This document shows, in pieces, positions 1-11,196 of a stretch of DNA of 64,000 bases (within the stretch, counting starts at the first letter, position 1; every line of letters starts with the position of its first letter). The notes below the pieces were generated by a model, which saw only the letters and a program-made list of their open reading frames with translations, was not told the DNA's origin and did not search any database. Both the position numbers and the translations under genes were made by a program. This DNA is from Paramecium pentaurelia (taxonomy: Eukaryota; Ciliophora; Oligohymenophorea; Peniculida; Parameciidae), in contig CAJJDO010000111.1 of the NCBI GenBank assembly GCA_905183005.1, forward strand, positions 190,942 to 254,941, given 5' to 3'.

Positions 1-2603
1 TTTAAATAATATCCTTGGATATATACATAATTTTAATCTTATTTTTTAATGGCAAATGGAACCTTATTATCACCTAAGGAAAGTTTTAGTCTATGAGATT
101 GTGCAATACTTTGCTTTTAATTACAAAGATTTTGATCGAAAGAATTATTAGTATCAGCTTATTCATCTTCTGTCTAATTAAGAATAATTCTTTTGACCTT
201 ACGAACTGGAAAATGATTGAGTTTTTTATGATCATACACAATTTATTATATCTTTTTTTATTTGATATCAGGATAAACAACTGGTATTTTTATATTTCTC
301 ATATTAATAATTTCTTTTTCTAATTCCTTTTTCTCACAATCAGGTAAACTATTTATATAAAAATATGAATTACTTTAGAGTTGGTAAAACATCTCCTTCA
401 CTTTCAAATCTCTATTGAATTTATTAATTGACACAAGATTACAATTATGAAAATTAAAAAGATTTTAATCTTTCTAATATTTATAATTCAATTTCATCTT
501 CAGTATATTTTTTAATATGAACATTCTTTTGTTTCTCATTCAATATTTAGAATTTAGGCAATAATATATTTTTTACTGTAAAATTCTATATTTTATAAAT
601 TATTCTTTTAAAATAACTTTGCTAAAATATTGTAATAATATTTTATTACTTTTGGATTTTAATCATCATTCTTTTTTTATTTAGCTGATAGTATTCTTGT
701 TTTATTTGAATTTGCTTTTTCATTTATATTCTCTTCTATTTTAATAGTTCTATAAGAGGATTTTAAAGCTTATCTATATCTTTGAATAACAGAAAAAAAC
801 TCAATATATCTCAAAAAAGCAACATCAAAAACATTAATAATATCTCTTTCTGGCAATTCTCTATTCTCCTTAATCTTTTATTATATTTATTTCATTTCTT
901 CTTCTTTAGCATTCTCTTCTGTAGCTTCAGCATAATGTATTTTAATAACTGCAATAACCAAATTAAATCCAAAGAAACCACAAACAAAAATAATTAATAA
1001 ATAATATAACCAAGTCCAAGGATGATATATTCTCATAGTAAAGAACATTACCCAACTCCAATCATCCATTGTAATAGTTCTCAATACTTATCCATAAGAA
1101 TAAATTACATTATTAAATGATGTTGGTAATTTTGGAGTAAATGATGAAAATTAACACGACATTCCTTCCTCATAACATGAATTTTAATTGCATTATATCC
1201 AACCATCAGTTTCATCTCCATTATCATATTGACATCTATAATTAAATAAACCTTGAAACAAAAAAACTCCTATTATTGCAAAAAATAAAGAAAATAATCC
1301 TACTATCATTAAAGCTTCTAAAAGAAATCTAAAAGATTATTTCAATGCTTTTAACATCACTCCTAATCCTGAAAAGATATCTCCTAAATAAAGTAGCAAT
1401 GTTATCACTCTTAAAGGAGATACATCTACTATAAATACATCAGGATAATTTATGTTTAAAACATAAACTACAACCAAAATACAATCAAATATATCTTAGA
1501 AATTTTTAAAAAAGGCTCCTTTTGGAATTAATACACCTGAAGCTACTATTCTGATTCCCAACTCTATCAAGAAACAAATCATAATAGCTTTCTCCATATT
1601 TTTAGTTGAAAGTGGATCTTAATTAGTTTAAGAGTATATGTATAATGCAACATTAAAAATAATTAGAAAAGACATAATTATTTTATACAGAACACTTCTG
1701 ATTATTCTTTTGCATAAGATTGGAATAAATAAAGAATAATAAACTATTTATTTTCTTAATTTTAGAAATTTTTTATCATCATTATAAACCTATTAATTAC
1801 TATTTTAATATTACATTAATTTCATAATGCAATCTTTCGAATCCATGAAGATCCTATAATTTAACATAGTATGGATCTTCAAATGGGTTTCTTTCATATA
1901 ATTTTTAATATTTTTTCTTCATTTTATCATCTACCTCTTAATCGTCAGTATAATCATCATCTTCACTATCACTTATTTATTATTTGCCTCTACTTTGAGT
2001 TGCCTACAATTTAGATTAAAATATCCCTTTTTTGCTTCGATGAGACATTTTTAATGATCTATGTGAGGACATCCCCTCACTTGCTTAGGATTAAAGCATT
2101 TGATCTCCTCCACATTATTTTTGAATATTTATATCTTGTTTCATTCCCCATCTATGTTCAAAATCAATAAATTATATTTTTAAAATAGACTTTTCAATTC
2201 CATCAGATATATCCAATGGATTTATATAATCTTATTCAAATGACATATTAGGCAAAATTAATTTATCTTACACTTAATAAAAGGATGATTGAGGTTGTTA
2301 TATTACACCAATATTATCCTTTAAAATTATTGATTAGTCTATTGATTCCTTATTTGATTCTGAATCACTAGAGAATGATGATGATCCTGAAGATAAATCT
2401 TTGTTCATTGAAATGTTAACTTTTTGTTTGCTTTTGATAGATGAAACTGAATGTCTGCTTCCTAACATTCTTATTTTACTTTCTTCTGACGAGAATAAAT
2501 TAGAGTTGCTCATTCTTCTATTCGCTATTTCTCTTGAAATTGAGAAACGTTTCTTAGAACTTCTGGCTACTTCAGGTTGCTTTCTATCATTGATTTTCTA
2601 CAT
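1..2603 (-). CDS. Voltage-gated-type cation channel alpha subunit, N-terminal part (runs off left edge)
   Basis: Pore-forming subunit of the four-domain cation channel family, expected in the plasma or ciliary membrane. The frame opens at ATG 2603 and stays open to base 1 after removing introns 1790-1814 (25 nt), 622-649 (28 nt) and 349-373 (25 nt), giving about 840 residues with no stop, so the C-terminus lies outside the window. The first 250 residues are Ser/Gln-rich and cytosolic. Six hydrophobic segments follow, then a Cys-containing extracellular loop, a pore motif TMDDWSWVMFF (about 1050-1084) and an S6 helix ending near 900. A charged linker continues to the edge. This is one repeat, presumably domain I. 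The pore acidic residue is Asp where animal calcium channels usually have Glu. The S4-like segment PLRVITLLLYLGDIFSG has a single Arg. The family is clear, but a CaV versus NALCN-like assignment is not possible from one domain. Confidence 0.85.
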
Positions 2604-2786
2604 TTCCTATAAATAATATATTAATCATATTTAAAGTTAAGGAGGAAAACAATAAATTCATATTTAAAAACTAACACCAATTCCAACTTTAAATTTAGAA
2701 ACACCATCTTCTAAATTTAAATAAAAATTTCATACTTAAACTAAAAAATATACAAGTTAATTTTCAATTGAAATTATAATAATTTA

Positions 2787-5262
2787 TCATTTCATAGCTG
2801 AACGATTACTTTTATGGATTGTTGTTCTACTATCTCCTAGTAATTCTGATTCTGTTTCATAAATTATATCAGTTCTATTCATGTTAGTACTTTTTCTACT
2901 TTAACTAACTCTAGAATCTTTATTTAACTAGAACTTTTCTGATAAAGAATATAATCTATCAGCCAATGATTAAATATCATTTTTTAATTTACTTTATTCT
3001 GGCTATTAAGAACACCCCTATTACGAGTGATTTTCATTAGATTTACTTCTATAATCCTCTTAAATTTAAGTTGGTTTTTAATCTAAATTATTATTATTAC
3101 TTTAAATACTTTTCTAATCTTAAATTTTTTTGGCAAAATTTTTTGCATCTCTTAAATTTGGTTTTTTAAGTAAAGGAGACTTATTTTCATTATTTGAAAG
3201 TGTAGATAATCGATTAGATGTGGCTTTGAAATAACTTTATTACTATTTTTTTGGTTGTAATTATTTAACATCCTTTTTTGGAGTTTTCTTATAACTTTTA
3301 GGTAAAGAGTCTTCTCTATTTTTATTATATTAATTACTCTTCAATTCTACGAAAATCTTAACTAGCACTACTTCTATCAGATCTTAAAGTTTCTGTTGGT
3401 TAAGTAAATAGTGGCATTGCATCTATATTCAATTATTAAAATGAATTTCTTCTTTATTTTTCTATCTAAATATATTTAATAATTTAATTACTTTAATTTC
3501 TTATAAACATTATTATATCTAATGTTCTAAATTTTAAAGTTCATCTAAACTAAATTTTTTGAAATTTGGTTATCCTTCATAACATGAAAGTCTATTTAAA
3601 GCATTTTAAGATAATTTTTCATATTTCTCATTTTGTAGTTTTAATTCTTTAATTTATTATTCCATTTCTTTATGTGAATTGAAATATGTTAAAATCTATT
3701 CATTAGATTTCTATAATCTTTTATGAAGTTCTGTACAATTTTTTTCTAAAAGTACATTCTTTTCCATTTCTTATTGAAGTTATGAATTTAGCTCTTAAGT
3801 TTTCTCCAATAGAGATACATCAGTTTCATTAAATTAGCTAACTGATGGTTTTGAAACTAATTATACTTCTGATTATTTAAAATTTGTTAAAATTTCTGAA
3901 CAATTTGATGTTTACAATTACTATTTTAATGAATCAATAATTTTTTATTAATCTGAAATAATCTTTTCATTTTATTTATTTTTTTAGATTAATTAATTTA
4001 ATTTTTATTAATTATTAGAATAGGAAGCATCAAAATTGACATTTTATTCAATTTTAGATTCAACTAATTTTGCACTTGTACCAAATCTAAGAGTTGATTA
4101 TGTTTGATCATATTAGCTCAATCCAGGATTAATACTCAATAAAATTAAGGTTTTGAAGTTTCCTGTAAGAGAAGATCTAAAGAATATTATAATTTTAATT
4201 ACTTTAATAATTTAGTTAAAGTTGAATTACGATAAGGGATATGTTAAGGTGGAACTTTTTATGTTTTTAATGCAATAACTCTTGTTAAAAAGAATAAACT
4301 CTTATTAATTGCAGAACTTTCTTTATTTCTATCTTTCCTATTAGAATTTCTAGTAATATCATCAGAAATGGGACTTGATGTAATTTTTTCACTTCCAGCT
4401 AAATCAATAAAGTTGATGCATGCTTCAGTTGAAAAAGTAAAGTTTTCTTCTTCTTCAGATTCATTTGAGTAAGCACTTATAAGTACTTTGAAAATTGTGT
4501 GACTTCTACTACTTTGATGATTCAATATAGTTTCTGCATAATGTCTATTTTTTTCTCCCTTTGAAATACAAGTTATCACATCTTCAATAGAAGTAACATT
4601 GAATTCTTTGATATTTTTAATAACAAATTCCTAATTTAATTAGAATATAATTTACCTTACGATAATCAGTTCCAAAAATGAGAGGTTCAGATAACTCATT
4701 TTCTTCACGTAATAGATCATAAATAAACTCATTGTAGATTTCATAATAACTACATTTAATTTCAAACTATCTTTTTTCATCCTAATGATATATAAGTAGT
4801 TTATACAATATTAATCTGTTTAAAAAGTTCCATCATTGAATAGATCAAAATTCCAACATCGTTGTATTGATTATTTGCAAAACTATCTTTGATTAATTAC
4901 TAAATGTTGCTATTATTATTTTGTAGCATCTCCTAATTTCTCTTACCTAACATTGTAAATGTTTTGCCTGACCCTGTTTATCCATACATAATGACAGTCC
5001 CATTGATGCCATCTAAAGATTGCATAATTACTTATTTAACAGAGGTTGAAAACAAGTAATAATTGTCAGCTTGTTATCCATAACAATGATTGAATTCATA
5101 AATCAAACTATTGACTACTTTTTTTTAAGCAATCAATTCCTTTAAGCAAATTTTATTAAGTTAAATTTTGGATTCATTTGCATCCCAAGCTATTATTTCA
5201 TTGTCATTAATTTCTTTTTGATTAAGTGGTCTTATTCTTAAACATACACTAATTTTTTCCAT
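2787..5262 (-). CDS. Kinesin with N-terminal motor domain and coiled-coil tail
   Basis: Microtubule motor. The ATG at 5262 begins MEKISVCLRIRPLN, the usual kinesin beta-1 strand. The P-loop GQTGSGKTFTM lies around 4950-4985. Switch I SSRSHTIF and switch II DLAGSE lie at 4380-4510, followed by INKSL and PYRNSTLTKLL (about 4180-4300). The motor ends near residue 360. The remaining 440 residues are polar, Asn/Ser/Gln-rich, with heptad stretches, and end at TGA 2787. Introns are a 25-nt one near 4786-4810, 4631-4655 (25 nt) and a 26-nt one near 4187-4212; removing all three gives 799 codons plus stop. The gene is transcribed away from the kinase at 5408 across a 145-bp shared upstream gap. The N-terminal motor implies plus-end-directed movement by family rule. 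The short tail does not let me choose a kinesin subfamily. Confidence 0.93.
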
Positions 5263-5407
5263 ACTAACAGATAATTATAAATATATTATTATCAAAATGT
5301 TATAATTTTAACTCCAATATTAGGAAACCATATTTTGTTGTAATTATTTTTGATAACAAACAATCATAACTATTGTAAATTAATTTAATAAATTTTATTC
5401 TTTGTCT
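5263..5407. promoter_or_regulatory. Bidirectional intergenic region between kinesin and kinase
   Basis: These 145 bp separate two divergently transcribed start codons, so both promoters must lie here or overlap the neighbouring 5' ends. The stretch is almost pure A/T, and no defined motif could be recognised by eye. Confidence 0.4.
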
Positions 5408-6337
5408 ATGCAACTGAAATCACGTCTTCCTCCTTAATTCTATGTGACTCCAAAATATGATGAACATTTAAATACACAAATATCTTAAAATGATGTTATA
5501 AAAACACATAGAAGAAATTATAGCTACTAATCAGAGACTCAATTTTCAATACTTAAATTCCAGTTTTGTCAGTTAATTGGATAGGGATAATTTAGTAAAG
5601 TTATGTTAGTCAAGTATCATTCAATTAAATTTAGAAATTCTGGAAAATCTTATGCTCTTAAACTATTAGACAAAGTTTAAATCCAAAAATGTAATCTTAA
5701 TTAATAAGTCTAAAGAGAAATTGATAATCAATCTAAACTCAAACATGAAAATATTGTTCAATTATTTACACATTTTTAAGATAATCAAAAGATCTATTTA
5801 GTTACTGAATATTGTGAAAAAGGTAGTTTGTATTAAAAACAATTCACAAAATCTAAAATTAAAGACATTATTAAATAGATTATTACTGCTATTTAATATA
5901 TCCATCAAATGGGTATTATGCATAGAGACATTAAACCTGAAAATATATATCTAACATAAGATGATATAGTAAAAATTGGAGATTTTGGTTGTTCAATTTA
6001 AAAAGGATAAAGAAGAAAGACTTTTTGTGGAACTCCTGAATATATGTCTCCTGAAATAATACTCAGTTCAAGTAATATGATCTAATATGGTGGATATGAT
6101 GAGAAAGTTGATATATGGGCTATAGGTATATTACTTTTTGAACTATGTAATAATACCGTTCCATTTAGAGATATTAATAGAGATAAATAATAAGATAGAA
6201 TATGTAGAGAAGAGATTGTGTTTAAAAAAGATGAAGATCCTTTATATGTGGATTTTGTATAAAGATGTCTTTATAAAGATCCAAATTAGAGAGCAAATCT
6301 AGAATAACTCCGTTAGCATCCTTACTTACAATTTTGA
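5408..6337 (+). CDS. Ser/Thr protein kinase, Aurora/AGC-like, 309 aa
   Basis: A compact intronless kinase: 930 nt from ATG 5408 to TGA 6335-6337. Seen in order are a glycine loop LIGQGQFSKVMLV, the ATP-site Lys in YALKLLDK, the catalytic loop HRDIKPEN, the metal-binding DFGCS, the activation segment CGTPEYMSPE and the conserved DPNQRANLEQLRQHP near the C-terminus. The catalytic domain fills almost the whole protein, with about 45 extra residues at the N-terminus. The DFGxS plus RRKTFCGTPEY pattern resembles Aurora and related mitotic kinases, and all catalytic residues are present, so it should be active. The next ATG (6370) is 32 bp downstream on the same strand, in a different frame, and begins a coiled-coil protein. 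A single frame error could hide a fusion of the two, but the kinase ends naturally after its last conserved motif. Subfamily is uncertain. Confidence 0.93.
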
Positions 6338-6369
6338 TCTTTATTTAATAATATTTAATTTAATACCTC

Positions 6370-7718
6370 ATGGATTCAAGCACATACAAATAAAAAGAGT
6401 CTATCTCTAAGTTGTCTAACTTCGATAATAGTGATAATCAATATAATAAAGTAGATATATGAAATATTTAGAGAATCTGGTCATGCTCACCACTTAAGTT
6501 GAGAGACTTACATTAGCGTTGAAAAAGAAAACTAATGAAGTAGAGAGTCTGTAAAATTAAATTGATACTTAAAAATCAACTCAATATCCATAAGAGATGG
6601 AAGAATTGATTACAGTACTAATATTTTAAATTTTAGACAGTTGAAGAATAAACTAAAGAAATTGAAAAATGGGCATAAAAATATTAGACTTTACAATAAT
6701 AATATCAGCAATTATAATAATAAACATAACAATTACAATAGAAAAATTAGGAACTAGAATAAGTAGTTTAATTACTTAAATACCCATCTTAATAAGAAAT
6801 TAAATCAACTGAAAGTTAAATTCAATTTTATTTTATTTAGGTCTTTAATCTAAGAGATTTTATTAATCTGAAATTAGTAGAAAAGAAAATAAGTGTGAAG
6901 ATGATGAAAATAAGTTCATTTCTTAATCAAAACTATTATCTAAATAAGATGAGATCAATTAATTAAAATTATAATTAGGATAATTAAAATAAGAACTTTT
7001 GGAAGAGAAGTAAATACATAGAGAATTACTTGAAGCTGAAGAAGCTAGGGTTAGAGATTAAGAGAGAAAGAACTTAAATTAATATAAATTAGAAACTAAA
7101 GAACAATTATTATTATACAAAAATTAAATTCAGGCATTATAAGATATGTTAGATAATAAACAATCAGTTTAAAAATAAGATAATTTTGAAGAAAAGAATA
7201 GAGAACTTAATTTATAAATTTTAGATAAGAATAAGAAAATAGAATTATTGGAAAACTTAATTACATAAAAGGATTCATAAATCAATTTATTATAATAACA
7301 ATTAGAGAAATATTAAAAAGAATAAGTCTAATTAATCAAATAATAATAATCATAAAAATAACTTACACTTCCTTCATCATCATCTACATATAGAATAGTT
7401 TCAACTTAAAATTCTTCACTTGATAATAATTATACTTCCATTATAAACCTTAATAAGACTAACTCAATTTAAGATTAAATTAATTAAACTATGGCTTAAA
7501 TTAATAAATCTATTCAATAGGTTGATTAAATGAAATAAACTAATAGTATCAATCAAAAAATGTTTTAGGATTAATTTAATAATAATAATGTTCAAAGTTC
7601 TTTGAGAATTTCACAAACACCATAAATGCAATAAAATTTAAGCATACAAGATAAAATTAAAGCTTTAACCTCATTAACACAATAGTAAAATAGTTAAAAT
7701 TATAATAAATATATATGA
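6370..7718 (+). CDS. Gln-rich coiled-coil protein, 425 aa
   Basis: Unrecognised protein, mostly long amphipathic helix. The start MDSSTYKQKES follows the upstream kinase stop by 32 bp. Three introns restore one frame: 6451-6473 (23 nt, ending GAG instead of TAG), a 22-nt one near 6618 and a 26-nt one near 6815. The total is then exactly 426 codons. The protein contains heptads such as LTLALKKKTNEVESLQNQ, many glutamines written as TAA, and a Ser/Asn-rich C-terminal third. It stops at TGA 7716-7718. Coiled-coil structural proteins (basal body, cytoskeleton or scaffold) are common in ciliates, but nothing here identifies a location. Because it lies immediately behind a mitotic-type kinase it could be co-regulated with it; that is inference only. 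Confidence 0.7.
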
Positions 7719-8458
7719 AATCAATAATATAACAATTATATATTAAATTAAAACTAATTAATTACTTTTCTATCAATATTCTAATAAACTAAATATTACA
7801 ATTTAAAATAATCATTTCTCCTAAATATCAAAATTAATTATCAAAATATCCAAAGTAAAATTAGATTAAAAAGAATTATAATCTAATAAAAAATACATTG
7901 TGTATCAATTATCATAACTATTTAAATAAGATGTAAGATTAAGAAAATAAATTAAATATTTTGATTAATAAATATCTTGATGTTGAAGTACCTATTTTGA
8001 ATATTGTTAGCATTGCTTTATTATTATTAGATAAATTTAATAATTTGAGTGTTTGATTTGAATTATAATTAATATATAAATTATATTTATTTTTTTATTG
8101 TTAATTTCTCAATAAACTCTAATTAAAATAAAAAAGAAGTTTTATCAACCGCATAATCTGTTGAATATATGATCTAATGTTCATTTTCTTTGAAAAATCT
8201 ATCTAATATACAAAAAATTTGTTAAATATTCACAATATTAAAGTTCAGCATATTCCGTTCTTAGTCATAACTGAACTCATCTAATAATATTGATTATATT
8301 TCATACATTAACAGAAGTTTATTCGGTTATTATTTTATATGATTCTTCCATAAGAAATTTCTTTTGACTTTTTCGCTGATAACTAGTAGTTTTATTAACA
8401 TTTGACATTACATAAGGGACAAGCAAAGAAAGATTGAATTAATAATTAATTAAATTAG
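7719..8458. other. Stretch of doubtful coding status between two genes
   Basis: A plus frame opens at ATG 7715 (overlapping the previous stop by one frame) and runs to TGA 8054-8056. It ends in IVSIALLLLDKFNN, a short hydrophobic run. The first half is low-complexity A/T and resembles spacer. I could not find a GT...AG junction that joins it to the coiled-coil gene upstream. The remaining 400 bp hold a 32-codon plus frame from ATG 8342 (starts MILPQEISFDFFAD) that ends at a TGA just before the next gene. Confidence 0.3.
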
Positions 8459-8827
8459 ATGGATAGTATTAACACTTGCTTATTCTTATTGAATGGAAAA
8501 AGTGATAAAGAAAGTGAATGTACTAAAGATGAGCTTAATGATTCTATAGATTTGTATATAGACTCAAAGATAAGTGAAATGGAAAGACGAGTTGTGAAGT
8601 ATTTACATGACAAAGGAATATAAACAAAAACTGATCCTGAATTAAAGTAATAACAATATTGGAATCAAAGAAGGATTGAAAGTAACAAACAATTAGAATA
8701 ATTTTGGAGTCAACCAAAGTTATCATTGAATTCTTCTGTTAGTAGATTATTAAGTGGGAAAGAATCTTCATTTAGCAAATATTTTCATAAGAGTGGAAAC
8801 TCTCTTTAAACATTCCTAACTTCCTGA
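8459..8827 (+). CDS. Small charged protein, 122 aa, function unknown
   Basis: An uninterrupted frame from ATG 8459 to TGA 8825-8827, 123 codons. It starts MDSINTCLFLLNG, has an acidic first third, a mixed helix with MERRVVKYLHDKG, and a Ser-rich C-terminus. There is no signal peptide or membrane segment, and I know no family match. Codon use, with GAA/AGA-rich codons and in-frame TAA, looks like real coding sequence. Directly upstream and in the same frame lies another coding-like stretch (ATG 8342), broken by one TGA at about 8436. If that TGA sits in an unrecognised spliced or excised segment, the protein would start at 8342 and be about 30 residues longer. Confidence 0.65.
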
Positions 8828-9179
8828 CTTTAAAAACAAAGAAGTTGAGTTAATTAAATGTTATTATAGTTTATATACATATGATAATTTAGTTAAAATT
8901 TTAAATTTTAAACATCTAAATATATACATATATACAAGTAATTTAATTGAAAAAGATAGTAAATAAATAATTTTTTATAATTAATATAAGTATAAAGATA
9001 TTTAATTTATATGATGATGACTCTGATAATGAGATAAATTTGTTGTTATATAGGAATATAATTTCTTAAGATTTGGTAAAATTATATTTCTTGATTTATT
9101 AATATTTTAATATAATATGATAGAAGTAGTATAAAATATATATATATAATAATAATATAAATATTGAAAAAAATACAAT
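8828..9179. other. Intergenic spacer
   Basis: 352 bp between the 3' ends of convergent genes, extremely A/T-rich. One 25-codon plus-frame patch near 9010-9085 (acidic, YDDDSDNE...) looks coding-like but has no start codon or continuation. Confidence 0.5.
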
Positions 9180-10482
9180 TCAACGATTAATACAACCAAG
9201 GGAAATTAGTATACGTTTAAAGAAAGTTTGTTAGGGTTGCTCAGACACTTGTTAAGTGTGTTGGAATACAAAATGTTGGGATCTCTATTTCATATCTTCC
9301 CATTCTTTATTAGTAGTTTTGCGTTCAGACATCACAGTTTATGAAGTTTATAAAGGAGATTGATTTTATTCATCAATTAATAATGAGACACTTCGATAAG
9401 TTAAGTTTTCATTGAGAGGTTAATGTTATTTAATTTTAGATTACATCCAACGATGATTAAGGATACCTTATATAGAAGGTCTATTGAAAGGGTTTTGTTA
9501 GAGAATCATAGCTATAAGAGATTTGCAATCTTCTGTAACATATTCATCGTATTTAAGAGGTAATCCAGATAGAATAGCTGAGCATTTTTCTTAGTCATTT
9601 CTTCCTGTAAATGGAGGCTTTCCTTATACCATTTCATAGAGTAAAACACCCAAACACCATATATCCAGTTTATAATTAGTACTCTGAGATTTAATCATTT
9701 CAGGTGCCATATATTCGATTGTGCCACAAAACGCTTTTTTCAAATTTCCCATTTCAGTTGACCAACCAAAATCACAAATTTTTATATTTCCTTTATTATC
9801 AAGCAAGAGATTTTCTGGCTACACAATAGAACTTAAAAATAACCTTTATGTCTCTATGTATAATTTTTTATTTATGTAGATAATCGATTCCAAGACAAGT
9901 TTAATAAAGATAATGAGAAGCTTCATCTTCAGAGAGATGACGCTGTTTCTTAATTTATTTAAATAAAGAACCACCTTCTGCATATTCCAGTATCAAGTAT
10001 ACATTAGTCTAAGAATATAAATTAGTCTTATACCTTATCTTCAAAATAACTATCTAATTTAATTATGTTTGGATGGTTTAATTTACGTTAAATTTTGATT
10101 TCCCTCTTTAAATTGTCAACTGTGCAGTATTTAAACAATTCTGCCTTTTTCATCTGTATACTATAACAAAAATTATCTATACAGCCTTCATTGCCAATAA
10201 TTTGCCTGTTGATATCTCTTTAACTAGAGTGACCCAACCAAATGAACCTTATCCCAATGTCTATTACATTGCTTAAAAGTCACTAAAATCTCTTAAACAT
10301 TTGTACCTTGATGATTTCTTTCGAATTGTACTGGAAGATGCTTTACTACTAGATGCTGGTCTATTTGAACTAATTTTAATTTTATGGACTTACAAATTAG
10401 TTTCATGCTTATTGGCTGATACATTCAATTTCAAACTTTTACAATCACAAGTAGTCTCTGAATAAGTTTTATTGGAGTTCAT
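9180..10482 (-). CDS. Aurora-type Ser/Thr protein kinase, 407 aa
   Basis: Mitotic-type kinase. The start is ATG 10482. Introns 10154-10182 (29 nt, ends CAG), 10009-10033 (25 nt) and 9819-9843 (25 nt) leave exactly 408 codons to the TGA at 9180. Motifs in order are the Gly loop LGQGSFGWVTL, the catalytic Lys in LLAMKAMKKAEL, LKREIKIQRKLNHPNIIKL, EYAEGGSLFK, the catalytic HRDIKPENLLLD, DFGWS, the activation segment CGTIEYMAPEMI, and DIWCLGVLLYEMVQGKPPF. DFGWS together with GTxxYxxPEM is the Aurora signature. The 29-nt intron is needed to restore the conserved AMK-xxKKAEL spacing. About 90 Ser/Lys-rich residues precede the kinase domain and about 80 Gln-rich residues follow it. All catalytic residues are present. 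The likely role is in spindle, cytokinesis or basal-body regulation, by family. Confidence 0.93.
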
Positions 10483-10501
10483 TAATATAATAAATATAAT
10501 A

Positions 10502-10808
10502 TCAAAATTGAATTTTGATCTAAAAGCCAAAGTAACACAACATGATCTAGGCTACTATTAATTAGATAAATAAGAATTCCCACAATTGTTCATGCAAAAA
10601 ATCATAAACACTATAGGCCATAAACATTCCTCCAAGATGACGACACACTTATGATAATCCTAAAATCATCGTTCGGTAATCCTTTGATTATCGACCAAGT
10701 TACTGAATGGATATCGGTGGTTATATTGTAATGGAATACTCCTTGCATCAAACTAGCTATCAATAACATTAAATCTGACTACATATAGATGTAACTCATC
10801 TTCAACAT
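10502..10808 (-). CDS. Candidate small hydrophobic protein, 94 aa
   Basis: A short model: ATG 10808, one 22-nt intron at 10682-10703 (GTAAC...AAG) and TGA at 10502; 285 coding nt, in frame. It contains MLLIASLMQGVF and, after the intron, DYRTMILGLSQVCRHLGG then MFMAYSVYDFLHEQLWEFL, so at least two hydrophobic or amphipathic segments. The patch is clearly richer in G/C than its surroundings, which usually marks coding DNA here. Two other minus frames and one plus frame are also partly open, the intron ends in AAG, and an alternative start exists near 10895. No family is recognised; a small mitochondrial or ER membrane protein would fit the composition. Confidence 0.4.
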
Positions 10809-11196
10809 TTAACTAATTATACAAATTGATTCTAAAATAAAAATTAATTTACATGAAATTTGATAAACTTATTTTTAAGTATATAATCCAATCATAAATT
10901 AATAGAAAGGTTTACTAAAAGCACCAAAAATGGATAGTAACATAATATCAATATATTTATTGCTGTTATCAGAGTTAAAATATTTAATATATGTCAAATT
11001 ACTCTTATTAATTACATAATTTACCTATAAAATAAAAACCCTTATAGTGTTTAACAAATAAAGTATATATAAATTTATTCATTAATTTTTGATAATTTTG
11101 TGAATAATTTTCTCATGGTTGGTCTATGTACTTTTATTTAAAATGTTTGAATAATTGAAATCTATTCATTAGAATTCTTACTAATTAATTAATTAA
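10809..11196. other. Intergenic spacer
   Basis: 388 bp of A/T-rich sequence between the candidate 94-aa gene and the next minus-strand gene. No convincing frame or RNA gene is seen. It may contain the 5' exon of the 94-aa gene (possible ATG near 10895). Confidence 0.4.

Noticed and set aside
2401..2616. Plus-strand open frame over the channel gene's first exon
   Set aside because: It is antisense to the Ser-rich N-terminus of the channel, whose minus-strand frame continues for about 840 codons.
6335..6337. TGA between kinase and coiled coil as a recoded sense codon
   Set aside because: TGA ends every other gene in the window; the downstream frame differs, so readthrough would not reach the coiled-coil protein.
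10502..10808. Minus-strand frame with FDAR, NQ and FQDYHKC resembling cytochrome oxidase subunit VIb
   Set aside because: The frame is interrupted by TGA just before FQDYHKC, and the Cys spacing is wrong for the CX9C pattern. An alternative frame with one short intron reads through cleanly.
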